A stretch of DNA of 42,290 nt, from assembly GCA_022822625.1 (NCBI GenBank), contig JAJEAV010000070.1, forward strand, positions 1 to 42,290, written 5' to 3'. Below, one piece after another: positions 25,362-33,597 of this stretch. Origin of the DNA: Gammaproteobacteria bacterium (GTDB lineage Bacteria; Pseudomonadota; Gammaproteobacteria; Arenicellales; Poriferihabitantaceae). The translations under genes and the position numbers were made by a program. Each line of letters starts with the position of its first letter. The stretch's first letter is position 1. Under the pieces are notes generated by a model that did no database searches, had not been told where the DNA came from, and saw only the letters and a list, made by a program, of their open reading frames with translations.

Positions 25362-26333
25362 ATGGCGAGTGAAAATACTGCATTTCTGTTTCCGGGTCAA
25401 GGTTCTCAGTATCCCGGTATGGGCCAGGATTTGTTTGAGGCATATCCGGAGGTCAGGGAAACCTATGGTGAAGCGAGTGAAGCCTTGAGATATGATCTTC
25501 CACACCTCTGTTTTGAAGATCAAGACGGCAGCATCCACTTAACGCGTTTTACCCAGCCAGCCTTACTTACCCATTCGATTGCCTGCTATCGTCTTTTTTC
25601 CAGTTTGAGCGGGAGACGGATACAGCCGGTTGTGACAGCCGGCCACAGCCTTGGTGAATATTCTGCGTTGACCTGTGCAGGAGTCCTCGACTTTGCCGAG
25701 GCATTGAAACTGGTCAGGTCGCGTGGAGAGTTGATGGGAGAATATGGCGAGGGAGAGATGGAAGCGCTAATGCTGGATCTTGGATCTGCACAGGTTCTGG
25801 CGGATCGCCATGCTTGCGGGATTGCGGCCTGTAATCTGCCGGAGCAGACTGTGGTCGGTGGTCGGGCAGAGGATCTTGATGCGTTGGTCAAGGATATGTC
25901 CGAGCGATTTCCCAAACGTAGAAGTGCCAGATTAAAGACAGAAGGAGCATTTCATACTTTCTATATGGTTGAGGCTGGCAAACGATTTCGTGAGAAGCTG
26001 GTGCAAACAGCATTTATGACAAGTGAAATAAAGGTGTTATCGAATTATTCGGGCGGGATGCACGATAATGAGGCAGAGTCGATTCGCGCCAGATTGTTTT
26101 TTCAGTTGTTTAACCCGGTACTCTGGTATGGAAATCTAAGGACCCTGCAGGAATTGGAAGTTACCCGAATTATCGAGTTCGGAGGCGGGATCGGTAAAGG
26201 GGAAACTCCTGCCGAGAAACGCCCAAACCTTGAAGCCATGATCAAGAAAGCCTATCGAGGTCAGGATTTGATCTATACCCCGGTCATTAATCAGTCGACA
26301 CTTGAAGAGGCGGTAGAGAGTTTTCAGGCCTGA
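25362..26333 (+). CDS. ACP S-malonyltransferase (FabD-like)
   Basis: The 323-aa protein has the malonyl-CoA:ACP transacylase fold. The N-terminus is FLFPGQGSQYPGMGQDL. The nucleophile Ser96 lies in GHSLGEYSAL, Arg121 (VRSRGELM) would bind the malonyl carboxylate, and His198 (EGAFHTFYM) completes the catalytic pair. It is not in a fab cluster with fabH, fabG and acpP, and it has small insertions compared with E. coli FabD (309 aa). It could be a second copy serving a specialised acyl pathway or the only FabD relocated; the window cannot tell. Its last codons overlap the end of the convergent deacetylase gene by 10 bp. Confidence 0.85.
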   Translation: MASENTAFLFPGQGSQYPGMGQDLFEAYPEVRETYGEASEALRYDLPHLCFEDQDGSIHLTRFTQPALLTHSIACYRLFSSLSGRRIQPVVTAGHSLGEYSALTCAGVLDFAEALKLVRSRGELMGEYGEGEMEALMLDLGSAQVLADRHACGIAACNLPEQTVVGGRAEDLDALVKDMSERFPKRRSARLKTEGAFHTFYMVEAGKRFREKLVQTAFMTSEIKVLSNYSGGMHDNEAESIRARLFFQLFNPVLWYGNLRTLQELEVTRIIEFGGGIGKGETPAEKRPNLEAMIKKAYRGQDLIYTPVINQSTLEEAVESFQA

Positions 26334-27265
26334 TTCAAGACCCGGACGTGTTCAGTGGCTGACTCGGCAAGAGCTTTGAAGTCGTAACCTCCTTCAAGCA
26401 CAGAAATCAGTCTTCCTTCACAGTACTTCTCAGCCAGAGACATCATCTCTCTGGTCATCCAGCCATAGCTCTCGGTGTCTAGCCTGATGCTGGCGAGAGG
26501 ATCGGCATGGTGAGCGTCAAATCCAGCAGAAATCAGGATTGCGTCGGGGTTGAAGTTGCGAGTGGCTGGCAGTATTTTTTCCTTGAATGCTTCCCGGTAG
26601 GCGGTGTCACCTGAACCGACGCTCATGGGGCAATTCAGGGTTGCTCCTTCTCCCTTGCCGGTACCGGTCTCGTATAGTGCACCGGTCCCCGGGTAATGCG
26701 GATACTGATGCAGGCTGACATAAAGCACATCCGGGTCCTCTTCAAAGGCATGTTGTGTACCGTTTCCATGATGAACGTCCCAGTCAAGAATCAATATTCG
26801 TTCGAGATGATATTGCAGTTGGAGATAGCGGGCTGCAATGGCAACGCTATTGAATAGGCAAAAGCCCATGGCTGTTGAGTTTTCGGCATGGTGTCCCGGG
26901 GGGCGCACCATGGCGAATCCATTGTCAACTTCACCGGACATGACTCGATCAGCCAATTCCAGAAGAGAACCTGTCGCCTTGATTGAAACGTTATACGATT
27001 CAGAGCAGACTTGGACGTCCGGAGTATCGATCATGCGCATGCCGGCTTCACAGGATGACTTGACTCGTTCAATATAGTCCGGTTGATGAATAGTTCCGAC
27101 CCATTTGATTTCAGCATTGCGTGGTGTAAGCAGGGTGAGTTTGCTGAAGAAGTCTTGCGAGGTCAGATGAGTATGTGCCGAGACGAGTCGCTGGCTTGTT
27201 TCAGGATGACCCATGCCAGTATCGTGATCCAGAAAAACGGGGTCATAGATGTAGGCAGTTTTCAT
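26324..27265 (-). CDS. Histone deacetylase family hydrolase
   Basis: The 313-aa protein belongs to the zinc-dependent arginase/deacetylase superfamily, close to bacterial class II-type deacetylases such as acetylpolyamine amidohydrolases. Catalytic and zinc-binding motifs are complete: RPPGHHAENSTAMGFCLFN (paired histidines), LDWDVHHGNGTQ (Asp and His ligands) and SAGFDAHHADPLAS (second Asp ligand). The C-terminus has the usual SVLEGGYDFKALAES. The natural substrate in bacteria (acetylated protein, polyamine or small molecule) cannot be told from the sequence. It follows the methyltransferase gene on the same strand after a 41-bp gap, so they may share a transcript. Confidence 0.92.
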   Translation of the reverse strand: MKTAYIYDPVFLDHDTGMGHPETSQRLVSAHTHLTSQDFFSKLTLLTPRNAEIKWVGTIHQPDYIERVKSSCEAGMRMIDTPDVQVCSESYNVSIKATGSLLELADRVMSGEVDNGFAMVRPPGHHAENSTAMGFCLFNSVAIAARYLQLQYHLERILILDWDVHHGNGTQHAFEEDPDVLYVSLHQYPHYPGTGALYETGTGKGEGATLNCPMSVGSGDTAYREAFKEKILPATRNFNPDAILISAGFDAHHADPLASIRLDTESYGWMTREMMSLAEKYCEGRLISVLEGGYDFKALAESATEHVRVLNQA

Positions 27266-27306
27266 GGCTTTTGGTCTTTAATCGTCTCAGGTACTGGCCT
27301 GCAGAG

Positions 27307-28362
27307 TCATGCATCTCGACGAGAGCGTCTTGTCTTGCGTTCTCGTGGTGGGCGTTTTGCGCCGCCGGCGATGCTGAGATCTCCGAGCATCTGTGAGCGG
27401 GCTCCTGCGGTGATTGTACCCAAACAGGTCTCGATTTTGTCGATATCCGGCATTTCGCCCATCTGGTGCTTATCAATAGCGGTGCGCATTGCGCGGATAT
27501 GGCCGGGTGTAGTACCGCAGCAACCGCCAATGATTCTGGCTCCGGCATCCATGGCAATACGGGCGTAGTCCGACATGATTTCCTCGGTCCCGCTATAGAC
27601 AATTTCACCGTCAATATATTCCGGGACACCGCAGTTTGCCTTGGCAATGACGATCGTCGAGAAGGAAAGATCTTTGGTTGCATGATGCATGTTGATCAGA
27701 CTAGCAACGAGATCGGCAGCGCCAATCCCGCAATTAGCGCCGACGGCCTGAGGTTTGTGCAAGGTTTCGGATGCGAACCTGATAATGTCGGCTGGGGTCA
27801 GTCCCATCATGGTTCGACCGTTGGTATCCACGCTGAAGGTAAGGACTGCGGGCAGGTTGGATTCAGCGACCCCTTGCAGTGCTGCCGTGGCTTCTTCAAG
27901 CGAAGACATGGTTTCGATCCAGAGTAAGTCGGCACCCCCTTCTTCGAGTGCCAGGGCCTGTTCGGCGAATACTTCCGCTGCGCTTTCGACACTGAGTGAA
28001 CCGAGTGGTGCCAGAATTTCGCCGGTAGGTCCGATTGAGCCGGCTACGATAATTCGTTTTGAGTTCTTATTGACCTCAGTTCTCGCGATGCTGGCTGCCT
28101 TTGTATTGAGTTCATGGACTCGGTCTGATGAATCGTGAAGTCCAAGGCGAAACCGGTTACCGCCAAATGTATTGGTCAGAATAATATCCGACCCCGCCTC
28201 AATGAAGCTCCGGTAGTTGGCCGCAATACGATCAGGAAACAGGTCATTCCACAATTCGGGAGAGTCCCCGGACTGTAGACCCATTTTGAATAGGTTTGAT
28301 CCGGTCGCCCCATCGGCGAGCAGGACTCCGCGTTCTTTGAGAAGTTCAGAAAGTATGGTCAA
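27307..28362 (-). CDS. Betaine-homocysteine S-methyltransferase-like enzyme
   Basis: The 351-aa protein is a zinc-dependent homocysteine S-methyltransferase domain without the cobalamin domains of MetH. The substrate end is LLADGATGSNLFKMGLQSG. The three zinc-binding cysteines are in VGANCGIGAADL and GGCCGTTPGHI. The overall pattern (GDSPELWNDLFPDRIAANYR) resembles the alphaproteobacterial betaine-homocysteine methyltransferase, suggesting methionine formation from betaine or a related donor. The tail is strongly basic (KRPPRERKTRRSRRDA). The start is a TTG at 28362 with weak initiation signals. No SAM or cobalamin riboswitch is evident upstream. Confidence 0.85.
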   Translation of the reverse strand: MTILSELLKERGVLLADGATGSNLFKMGLQSGDSPELWNDLFPDRIAANYRSFIEAGSDIILTNTFGGNRFRLGLHDSSDRVHELNTKAASIARTEVNKNSKRIIVAGSIGPTGEILAPLGSLSVESAAEVFAEQALALEEGGADLLWIETMSSLEEATAALQGVAESNLPAVLTFSVDTNGRTMMGLTPADIIRFASETLHKPQAVGANCGIGAADLVASLINMHHATKDLSFSTIVIAKANCGVPEYIDGEIVYSGTEEIMSDYARIAMDAGARIIGGCCGTTPGHIRAMRTAIDKHQMGEMPDIDKIETCLGTITAGARSQMLGDLSIAGGAKRPPRERKTRRSRRDA

Positions 28363-28488
28363 GGTTGCTTGAATCCTGGAATAAGTGATCTCTTGAGTGA
28401 ACCGGTCAGATTGTATCCATGTTTGTCTGGACTTACAGGTAGAAATAGCGAAATCAAAAGAAGGGTTTTCAATCCCAGTCGAACAGTA

Positions 28489-29079
28489 TCAAGATCGCTT
28501 CAATTTGATTGTACTCTCCGTTCCCTCCTTGAGGCGTAACAGGTTTGCACGGTGTCGCCAAAAGACCAGAGTGCCGATCAGCATGCCGGACAGGGTGTAG
28601 GAAATATCATGTAGATAGAATTGAATCAGTACCGGTGCGGAAATTGCTGCGGCCAGTGATGCGGCCGATGAATATCTGAATAGCAATGCAGTTATCAGCC
28701 AGATGACAGTCAAGGCCAGAGCGACAGGCCACGCCAGAGCCAGATAAACGCCAGCGGCAGTAGCGACACCCTTGCCACCCTGGAATTGAAAGAAAACCGG
28801 GTACAGATGCCCCAAAAAGGCAAGTAGGCCGACCAAGCTCAAGATCAGGGTATCTTTGGTGATAAGACTGGCAAGAATGACGGGTAAAAAACCCTTCATG
28901 ATATCGCCAATCAAGGCCAGTGCCGCAACCTGTTTGCCCCCGATTCGAAGTACATTGGTAGCACCGGGGTTTTTGGATCCGGTTTCCCGGGGGTCTGGTA
29001 GCCCGGTCAGTTTGCAAATCAGGACTGAACAGGAAATCGAACCAATCAGATAGGCAATTATGGGGAGTGTATAATCCAA
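28489..29079 (-). CDS. plsY: Glycerol-3-phosphate acyltransferase PlsY
   Basis: PlsY is an inner-membrane enzyme that moves an acyl group from acyl phosphate to glycerol-3-phosphate, the first step of phospholipid synthesis with PlsX. The 196-aa protein has the three conserved motifs: SISCSVLICKLTGLPDPRETGSKNPGATN region, the GHLYPVFFQFQGGKGVATAAG motif, and the WRHRANLLRLKEG end. About five hydrophobic segments are visible. The start is a TTG at 29079, with no better codon. It is divergent from folB, as is common in proteobacteria. Confidence 0.95.
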   Translation of the reverse strand: MDYTLPIIAYLIGSISCSVLICKLTGLPDPRETGSKNPGATNVLRIGGKQVAALALIGDIMKGFLPVILASLITKDTLILSLVGLLAFLGHLYPVFFQFQGGKGVATAAGVYLALAWPVALALTVIWLITALLFRYSSAASLAAAISAPVLIQFYLHDISYTLSGMLIGTLVFWRHRANLLRLKEGTESTIKLKRS

Positions 29080-29157
29080 TGGTTTGAAAGAGAAGTGAAT
29101 GGTTGGTTTATTGTACCAAGACTGGGCTGATTGGCGGGTGCAACTCTGGTTTCGATT

Positions 29158-29514
29158 ATGGATATTATCTACCTACATAGTTTAAAAGTCGATTGTGTGA
29201 TCGGCTGTTGGGAATGGGAACGGCGTATTGTTCAGAGTCTGGTCATTGATCTGGATATGGGGTTTGAAACTCTCAAGTCGGCAGAATCGGATTGTCTCGA
29301 AGATACCTTGAGTTACAAGGATGTGGCAAAACGAGTGGCGAGCTTTGTGGCGGAATCGAAGTTCAATTTGCTTGAGAAACTGGCTGAAGAGATTGCGAGA
29401 ATCATATTGGATGAGTTTCCAGCGACATGGTGTCGGGTCAAACTCAACAAGTTTGGAGCAGTTTCAGGTGCACGGGATGTCGGAATAATTATTGAGCGGG
29501 GGAGCAAGACATGA
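29158..29514 (+). CDS. folB: Dihydroneopterin aldolase
   Basis: FolB converts 7,8-dihydroneopterin to 6-hydroxymethyl-dihydropterin in folate synthesis. I take ATG at 29158 (MDIIYLHSLKVDCVIGCWEW) because it aligns with the E. coli start MDIVFIEQL, giving 118 aa; the open frame extends back to 29131. The typical ERRIVQSLVIDLDM, DTLSYKDVAKRV and NLLEKLAEEIARIIL segments are present. Its stop overlaps the folK start as ATGA, so the pair is translationally coupled and catalyses successive steps. Confidence 0.93.
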   Translation: MDIIYLHSLKVDCVIGCWEWERRIVQSLVIDLDMGFETLKSAESDCLEDTLSYKDVAKRVASFVAESKFNLLEKLAEEIARIILDEFPATWCRVKLNKFGAVSGARDVGIIIERGSKT

Positions 29515-30017
29515 TTCGTATGGTGCTCGGGATTGGCAGTAATATCAATCGAGAAGAGAATATTGCCAGGGCGTTGAGTGCTATTCGAGACGAATATGGG
29601 AATCTGGAGATTTCACCGGTATATGAAACGGAGTCGGTGGGGTTTCAGGGTGCGGCTTTTTTGAATCTGGTGGTTGGGCTGCACTCGTCGTCATCGGTCG
29701 AAAAAATTCGAACCCATATGTGGGGTATCGAGAAATCCCTGGGCCGGGTCAAGGGGCCGAAAACGTTTGATGATCGGACACTGGACATTGACTTGTTGCT
29801 GTATGGGGGCCTTTGTGATCGTGAACTCAATATACCGCGAGACGAGATTGCCAGATATGCGTTTGTTCTTAAACCCCTGTCTGATTTGTACCCTGATGAT
29901 ATTCATCCGCTTACCGGAGCGAGCTTTCTGGAAATGTGGCGATCGTTTGAAGATAGTTCGCAGAATTTGATTGAGTACAAAGACCATGAATTTCTGGAAA
30001 GACTTGGCGTTCAATGA
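29511..30017 (+). CDS. folK: Hydroxymethyl-dihydropterin pyrophosphokinase
   Basis: FolK transfers pyrophosphate from ATP to 6-hydroxymethyl-dihydropterin, the step after FolB. The 168-aa protein has LGIGSNINREENIARAL, the VYETESVGFQGAAFLNLVV substrate loop and the ATP/magnesium motif DDRTLDIDLLLYG. The C-terminus (ARYAFVLKPLSDLYPD) corresponds to the E. coli HPRIPxRxFVLxPLxEI segment, with ARYAFVLKPL retained. ATG at 29511 overlaps the folB stop. Confidence 0.95.
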   Translation: MIRMVLGIGSNINREENIARALSAIRDEYGNLEISPVYETESVGFQGAAFLNLVVGLHSSSSVEKIRTHMWGIEKSLGRVKGPKTFDDRTLDIDLLLYGGLCDRELNIPRDEIARYAFVLKPLSDLYPDDIHPLTGASFLEMWRSFEDSSQNLIEYKDHEFLERLGVQ

Positions 30018-30055
30018 AATTCGGTTTTCGTGATATCCAAATCTGGTTTTAAGCG

Positions 30056-30865
30056 GTGACTCATTCAACAAAAACCACCGCTGAACGTGACATTGGCAGG
30101 TGTGGCTGTTACTGGCTCCTGCTCATTTTTTTGGCATTCATTTCTGCTGGCAATGCCAGAGCGACAACCCTGGAAGAGGTGGAAACTGCCTATGCTGAAG
30201 GCCGCTATCTGGAAGCTGCTCAAATTGCTGAAAAGATTGGCGGTGCAAGCGGTTTTGCTCTTGCGGCAAATTCGCTCAACATACATGCACTTCATTATGC
30301 TGAAAAGGAGGAACAGAGCCGATTATTTCTCCATGCAATGGGTTTGGCGGAGAGAGCGATCGAGATTGATCCGAAAAGTTTGAGGGGGCGTTTTGAGTTG
30401 GTAAGAGCGATGGGTAAATATGCACAGGGTATTGGACGAGTCAAGGCGATGACTGAGAAGCATGCCGAGCGGATTCAAGAGCACCTCGAAGTTGCCTTGT
30501 CACTGGACGAAGGTTTTGCTGATGCCCATCTTGCCCTGGGTAGTTGGCATGCTGGTCTCATTGAAGCCATGGGGTCGTTTCTGGCTGGGTTTCTCTATGG
30601 TGCCAACAGAAAGGATGCGATCTTTCATATTGAGCGTGCTTTGGAGCTGAATCGTGATGATATTGATATTCATTATGGGTCTGCGAATGGATTTCTAGCC
30701 TTGGGGGAACAGAAATACCGGAAGAGGGCAGAAGTCCTCTTATCGCGTGTAGCGGAACTCTCGGTACAGGAGATTTATCAGGTAGACATTCAGGAAAAAG
30801 CAGTTCAGCGGATAAATGAGTTGAATTCACTGAAAGAACCGCACAATCAATTTCATAATCGCTAG
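30056..30865 (+). CDS. Exported TPR-repeat protein
   Basis: The 269-aa protein begins with a hydrophobic export signal (CGCYWLLLIFLAFISAGNAR, likely cleaved after ARA). Tetratricopeptide-like helices follow: VETAYAEGRYLEAAQIAEKI, LFLHAMGLAERAIEIDPKSL, EHLEVALSLDEGFADAHLAL and FHIERALELNRDDIDIHYG. TPR proteins in the periplasm usually scaffold other proteins; the partner is unknown. The start is a GTG at 30056, 38 bp after folK. No enzymatic motif is visible. It lies just upstream of the tRNA-Leu promoter. Confidence 0.8.
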   Translation: MTHSTKTTAERDIGRCGCYWLLLIFLAFISAGNARATTLEEVETAYAEGRYLEAAQIAEKIGGASGFALAANSLNIHALHYAEKEEQSRLFLHAMGLAERAIEIDPKSLRGRFELVRAMGKYAQGIGRVKAMTEKHAERIQEHLEVALSLDEGFADAHLALGSWHAGLIEAMGSFLAGFLYGANRKDAIFHIERALELNRDDIDIHYGSANGFLALGEQKYRKRAEVLLSRVAELSVQEIYQVDIQEKAVQRINELNSLKEPHNQFHNR

Positions 30866-30925
30866 AGATTTCATATCTGGATTTGAACATTATGCCTTGT
30901 CCGGCATTTCTGCCAGTTCAGGCTA

Positions 30926-30953
30926 TTGACACGAATCTGCCTTCAAATACACT
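30926..30953 (+). promoter_or_regulatory. Sigma-70 promoter of the split tRNA-Leu gene
   Basis: A perfect -35 TTGACA (30926-30931) is separated by 16 bp from TACACT (30948-30953). Transcription would begin near 30960, about 20 bp before the mature tRNA 5' end at 30982. Confidence 0.6.
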
Positions 30954-30981
30954 ACACTCTTATCATCAATGACCAAATCTT

Positions 30982-31280
30982 GCGGGCGTGGCGGAATCGG
31001 TAGACGCAACGGACTTAACATAATTTGAGTGCTTTTCGGGAAACTGGAAATGTAGAACTGCTCAAACTCGGAAAAACCTGAAATACGGTAATCCCGAGCC
31101 AAGCCCGACTTCGGACGGGAAGGTGTAGAGACTAGACGGGCAGCACCTAAGGCAGACAGCTAAGGTGAAGGGATAGTCCAGACCACAAACCTCGAACCAT
31201 GGGGGCGGTGCAAATCGTAGCTGGTATGAAAATCCGTTTGCCTGATGGCAGTGAGGGTTCGACTCCCTCCGCCCGCACCA
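30982..31280 (+). tRNA. tRNA-Leu(UAA) interrupted by a group I intron
   Basis: The 5' exon (30982-31016) ends ...ACGGACTT and the 3' exon (31229-31280) begins AAAATCCGTTTG. Joined, they give an 87-nt tRNA with acceptor stem GCGGGCG/CGCCCGC, anticodon stem ACGGA/TCCGT, anticodon loop CTTAAAA (UAA), a long leucine-type variable arm (TGCCTGATGGCA), T-arm GAGGG-TTCGACT-CCCTC and encoded CCA. The intron splits the anticodon after U34, the same site as the tRNA-Leu(UAA) intron of cyanobacteria and plastids. Without splicing the cell could not make this tRNA from this gene. Confidence 0.93.
31017..31228 (+). ncRNA. Group I self-splicing intron (IC3-like) in tRNA-Leu(UAA)
   Basis: The 212-nt insert shows the hallmarks of a group I ribozyme. 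P1 forms between exon ACTT and intron GAGT, with the conserved U-G pair at the 5' splice site, and the intron ends in G (31228). The core segments GGTGTAGAGACTAGACGGGC (P7 5' strand and flanks) and AAGGGATAGTCC (P7 3' strand) closely match the Anabaena tRNA-Leu intron (GTGCAGAGACTCGACGGG and AGAGAGTCC). P8 is CACCT/AGGTG, and the CCCG-CGGG hairpin around ACTTCGGA fits P6. The peripheral loops are short and no homing endonuclease is encoded. The size is close to the 205-nt Azoarcus tRNA-Ile intron. Confidence 0.9.
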
Positions 31281-31629
31281 GAACCCGTCCAGTTCCAGAT
31301 ACTTCCACACCGTCAGCGCCAGCCGGCATGCTTCCCATTGTCGTGGACGATGCAGTTCCAGGTCGTTCATGCAGACCCGGATACTTTCCAGGGGCAGCTC
31401 CGGTACTTCCCGGTCATCCGGAAGCAGTGCCGCCTGCCGCGACCCGGTTTCGTCGGCGATGCCCGCGATGGCCCGGGCCCCATGCCGTCTTCTGGTTGTT
31501 ATTGATCTCCCCAAGGTACAGAACCTGGCGTTGCACAGAGCACCCGGAAGAAAGCCGGCTCGACTCCACAATACTGAAATAGCGGTAGTGAATATCGTAC
31601 TTGCTGCGACTTCTTGATCGTATGTACAT
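31281..31629 (-). pseudogene. Frameshifted N-terminal fragment of an IS4/IS1634-like transposase
   Basis: On the minus strand one frame gives a start MYIRSRSRSK followed by YFSIVESSRLSSGCSVQRQV and LYLGEINNNQKTAW (about 31629-31480). After a frame change the next frame gives RQAALLPDDREVPELPLESI, ELHRPRQWEACRLALTVWKY and LELDGF. Both pieces resemble the N-terminal region of DDE transposases of the IS4/IS1634 type, in the right order. The gene stops exactly at the CCA end of tRNA-Leu, so the catalytic domain is missing. It is a dead remnant; the exact frameshift position cannot be fixed by eye. Confidence 0.7.
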
Positions 31630-31825
31630 GATAGGATATTCACCTGTCTGCACGACAATTTCAACCCGGAAGTGTGCCGGAATTCGCCGACTGGCCAGTT
31701 CACTGGTGTTACATTGTCAAGGCAGACGATGTGCTGAAATAGGCCACACTCTCTTTGGTCATTACACGGACTCACTTGCGTTCGTAGAGGTTTCGAACGT
31801 TGGGACTGGTAATCGCGTCCAACTG

Positions 31826-32128
31826 TTATTTCGAGCATGGCGGTGCGTCTTCGTCCTTGGTCGCAGTCAACAAAGTGGTGTCGACGTCATAACCACGTGT
31901 AGCCGCTTCAATGAATATTCCATAGGCCCGAGCAAGTTCCGTTATTACGGCTAGCCCCCGACAGGTGTTTCTGCTGTCCCGGGGTACTGGTGCGAAGTTT
32001 GGATTGAATATGCAACGGAAGAACTTCACAGGATTCCGGGTGATTCGGGTCGAAAGCATTTCCAGGTAACGATCAGGATTTCCGACTGCATCACCAATGG
32101 AATCCCCAATGAAGGCATAGTGAAGCAT
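31826..32128 (-). CDS. Possible hypothetical protein or gene fragment, 100 aa
   Basis: The frame from ATG at 32128 reads MLHYAFIGDSIGDAVGNPDR and continues with ITRNPVKFFRCIFNPNFAPV. Composition is protein-like, but no family is recognised and no ribosome binding site is present. It lies in the decayed stretch between the transposase remnant and the FrhB-like gene, so it may be a piece of a lost gene. The rest of 31630-32190 holds no other supportable feature. Confidence 0.3.
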   Translation of the reverse strand: MLHYAFIGDSIGDAVGNPDRYLEMLSTRITRNPVKFFRCIFNPNFAPVPRDSRNTCRGLAVITELARAYGIFIEAATRGYDVDTTLLTATKDEDAPPCSK

Positions 32129-32190
32129 GGTAAATCATGCATAATCGGTAATCTAGCCTGCCCTCATTTATTGACCATACGCAATTCGAC

Positions 32191-33543
32191 ATGCATCCCA
32201 AAAATCCTGCCTGTTCCCCTCAACCCAAAAAACGACATCATTATTTGCAGGAACTGCAGCAGCCCCTGCAGCCTGAAGAACGTCTTTACCGAGTGGTTAC
32301 GGACGGTATGTGTATTGGTTGTGGCTTGTGTCAGAGTATTGCCGGGCCAGAGAAAATACAGATGCGGCTGGTGGAAAACCTGACCCAGCGTCCAGTTGCG
32401 ACAGGCAGCCTAGATGGGGAAACTGTAGACCGAATTTATCGAACTTGTCCCGGTACGCGTATCGAGGGGTTGCCCGAAGAGCAGATAGAGGCTGATAGCC
32501 ACAGTGACCGGATTTGGGGTGTCTGGCGTCAACTGGCTCTGGTCTGGGCTGCGGAACCACAGGTCCGTTATCGCAGTTCTACTGGTGGTGTGCTGACTGC
32601 TCTGGCACTCTACCTGCTGGAACAAAAAGAGGTTGATTTTATTCTGCATGCCAAGTCTTCACGCCAATATCCTGCGTTCGGTCAACATGCGATTAGCCGG
32701 ACACGGGCGGATGTGCTGGTAGCCGCCGGATCCCGTTATGGGCCCACTGCTACATTAGCCGACATTCTTGGGATTCTGGAACAGGCAGAAACATCCGGGG
32801 AGACTTTTGCCTTTATCGGCACTCCCTGTGACGTGACCGGGCTGCGCAATCTGGCTACCGAAGACCCCCGGGTTGATGCTTGCTGTCGCTATCGGTTAGC
32901 CATGGTATGTGGTGGTTTCATGACACCGGTTGCGTTGCGGCGGTTCCTCGCAGAAATCGGCGTGGAATGGGGCGAGCTGCAATCCTTGCGATATCGTGGT
33001 TACGGTTGTCCGGGCCCTACTAGAATAGAAACCAGGGATGGACAGGTAATCGAGAAAAACTATCTGGATTTTTGGGGAGATAATGAAGCGGCATGGCAGT
33101 TGCCATTTCGATGCAAAGTCTGTGCGGACGGCATCGGAGATGCTGCAGATGTGGCAGCGGCAGATACCTGGGATGGAGGTTCTCCAACCCGAGAGGGGCA
33201 GGCGGACGATCCCGGTCAAAATGCGGTAATTCTTCGTAGCAGGCGAGGCCAGGCATTACTGGAAAAGGCTGAAGCAGCCGGTTACATCGTAACCGGCAGT
33301 GCACTGACGCCTCGCGACCTGGATCGATTTCAACCGCATCAGGTAGCCAAGAAAAAGGCAGTTTGGGCACGGTTTGTGGGTATGCGTAATGCGAACTGTA
33401 TCGTACCGGAAGTGGCCCGATTACGACTCAAGCCTCTCGCCAGAGCACAATCCGTGGCAGAAAATTTACGTGAAGCCCGCGGTGCGCGTGAACGGTGCCG
33501 GAAACAACGCAATCAAGAAGATCTGCCTTGCCCAATCGATTGA
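32191..33543 (+). CDS. FrhB-like iron-sulfur flavoprotein (F420 hydrogenase/dehydrogenase beta family)
   Basis: The 450-aa protein matches the coenzyme F420 hydrogenase/dehydrogenase beta-subunit family. A cysteine cluster near the N-terminus (CIGCGLCQS) suits an iron-sulfur site. The first half continues with YRSSTGGVLTALALYLLEQK and GSRYGPTATLADILGILEQA. The flavin/iron-sulfur half has FIGTPCDVTGLRNL, VCGGFMTP, YRGYGCPGPTRIE and CKVCADGIGDAADVAAADTW. Members reduce or oxidise F420, plastidic divinyl-chlorophyllide or other partners, so the substrate here is open. Gammaproteobacteria usually lack F420, making another electron carrier likely. The start is ATG at 32191 with weak initiation signals. 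Confidence 0.8.
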   Translation: MHPKNPACSPQPKKRHHYLQELQQPLQPEERLYRVVTDGMCIGCGLCQSIAGPEKIQMRLVENLTQRPVATGSLDGETVDRIYRTCPGTRIEGLPEEQIEADSHSDRIWGVWRQLALVWAAEPQVRYRSSTGGVLTALALYLLEQKEVDFILHAKSSRQYPAFGQHAISRTRADVLVAAGSRYGPTATLADILGILEQAETSGETFAFIGTPCDVTGLRNLATEDPRVDACCRYRLAMVCGGFMTPVALRRFLAEIGVEWGELQSLRYRGYGCPGPTRIETRDGQVIEKNYLDFWGDNEAAWQLPFRCKVCADGIGDAADVAAADTWDGGSPTREGQADDPGQNAVILRSRRGQALLEKAEAAGYIVTGSALTPRDLDRFQPHQVAKKKAVWARFVGMRNANCIVPEVARLRLKPLARAQSVAENLREARGARERCRKQRNQEDLPCPID

Positions 33544-33597
33544 ATGGAAGAATTGCTTTTTCGTCACCAGTAACATTAATGTTTTCGCTTGACGATG

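Noticed and set aside
31062..31838. 258-aa minus-strand frame across tRNA-Leu
   Set aside because: Its C-terminal part reads the reverse complement of the tRNA and intron (motif RRESNPHCHQANG, a known tRNA-antisense artefact). Only the middle part resembles a transposase, reported as a pseudogene.
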